Assembly: GCA_011523795.1 (NCBI GenBank)
Contig: WTFY01000003.1
Span: 307,702 to 371,701, forward strand
Direction of reading: 5' to 3'
DNA length: 64,000 nt
DNA from: Gammaproteobacteria bacterium
GTDB taxonomy: Bacteria > Pseudomonadota > Gammaproteobacteria > UBA4575
Part shown: positions 63,985-64,000 of the stretch, piece after piece
How positions within the stretch are numbered: the first letter of the stretch is position 1
How the letters are laid out: every line of letters begins with the position of its first letter
Position numbers and translations under genes: made by a program
The notes under the pieces: generated by a model
Seen by the model: the letters and a program-made list of their open reading frames with translations, nothing else
Database searches by the model: none
Told to the model about the DNA's origin: nothing

Positions 63985-64000
63985 GTAAATCATCAACTTA

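Noticed and set aside
1..64000. CRISPR arrays, rRNA genes or complete tRNA genes
   Set aside because: No regularly spaced repeats and no rRNA signatures were seen; the only tRNA-like sequence is the 3' half at 58413-58457.

Overview
The window is about 64 kb of chromosome from an aerobic, Gram-negative gammaproteobacterium; family resemblance and gene order suggest this, and the species cannot be told from sequence alone. Evidence includes the order fabD-fabG-acpP-fabF-pabC-mltG-tmk-holB, the envelope block lol permease-lolD-msbA-lpxK-Trm112-kdsB, the clpS-clpA/infA pair, nudix-mnmA-hflD, a Braun-type lipoprotein, TonB with a TonB-dependent receptor, and a full sucA-sucB-lpdA set.

Layout. 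1-8.6 kb: the C-terminal end of TonB, a TonB-dependent receptor, a small membrane protein, a HIT hydrolase, a PPK2 polyphosphate kinase with an AI-2E-type exporter, cyclopropane fatty acid synthase, and an Lpp-like lipoprotein with its own promoter and terminator. 8.6-15.8 kb: an L,D-transpeptidase, bioA, a class V PLP enzyme running into a fadI-fadJ beta-oxidation pair, and an RRM RNA-binding protein. 16.4-22.1 kb: the 2-oxoglutarate dehydrogenase complex. 22.2-29.2 kb: the fatty-acid synthesis and tmk/holB cluster. 29.3-40.3 kb: infA, clpA/clpS, nudix-mnmA-hflD, acnA, fumC and purB. 40.3-50.5 kb: a gliding-type ABC cluster (ATPase, permease, GldG-like, DUF4340) and the LPS/lipoprotein export cluster. 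51.8-58.3 kb: a glnT-type glutamine synthetase followed by ureEF-ureAB(fused)-ureCGD. Urea hydrolysis and ammonia capture are therefore side by side.

At about 58.4 kb the character changes sharply. A 45-bp 3' half of a tRNA-Arg(UCG) gene lies on the minus strand, followed by two near-identical 17-bp direct repeats. This is the signature of an attachment site left by tyrosine-recombinase integration. To its right is an accessory region rich in broken genes: a NYN-domain remnant, fused scraps of two transposase families, a DarT1-like ADP-ribosyltransferase toxin gene inactivated by one nonsense and one frameshift mutation next to an intact NADAR-type antitoxin, unrecognised island genes, a frameshifted and 5'-truncated gene, and a distinctly GC-rich block carrying an alanine/glycine:cation symporter. 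The intact tRNA-Arg and the integrase are predicted to lie beyond the right edge.

The most notable finding is the decayed DarT1/NADAR toxin-antitoxin module on the tRNA-bounded island. Next are the glnT-urease nitrogen module and the neighbouring Lpp-like lipoprotein and L,D-transpeptidase. All family calls rest on recognised motifs and gene order; no database search was run.
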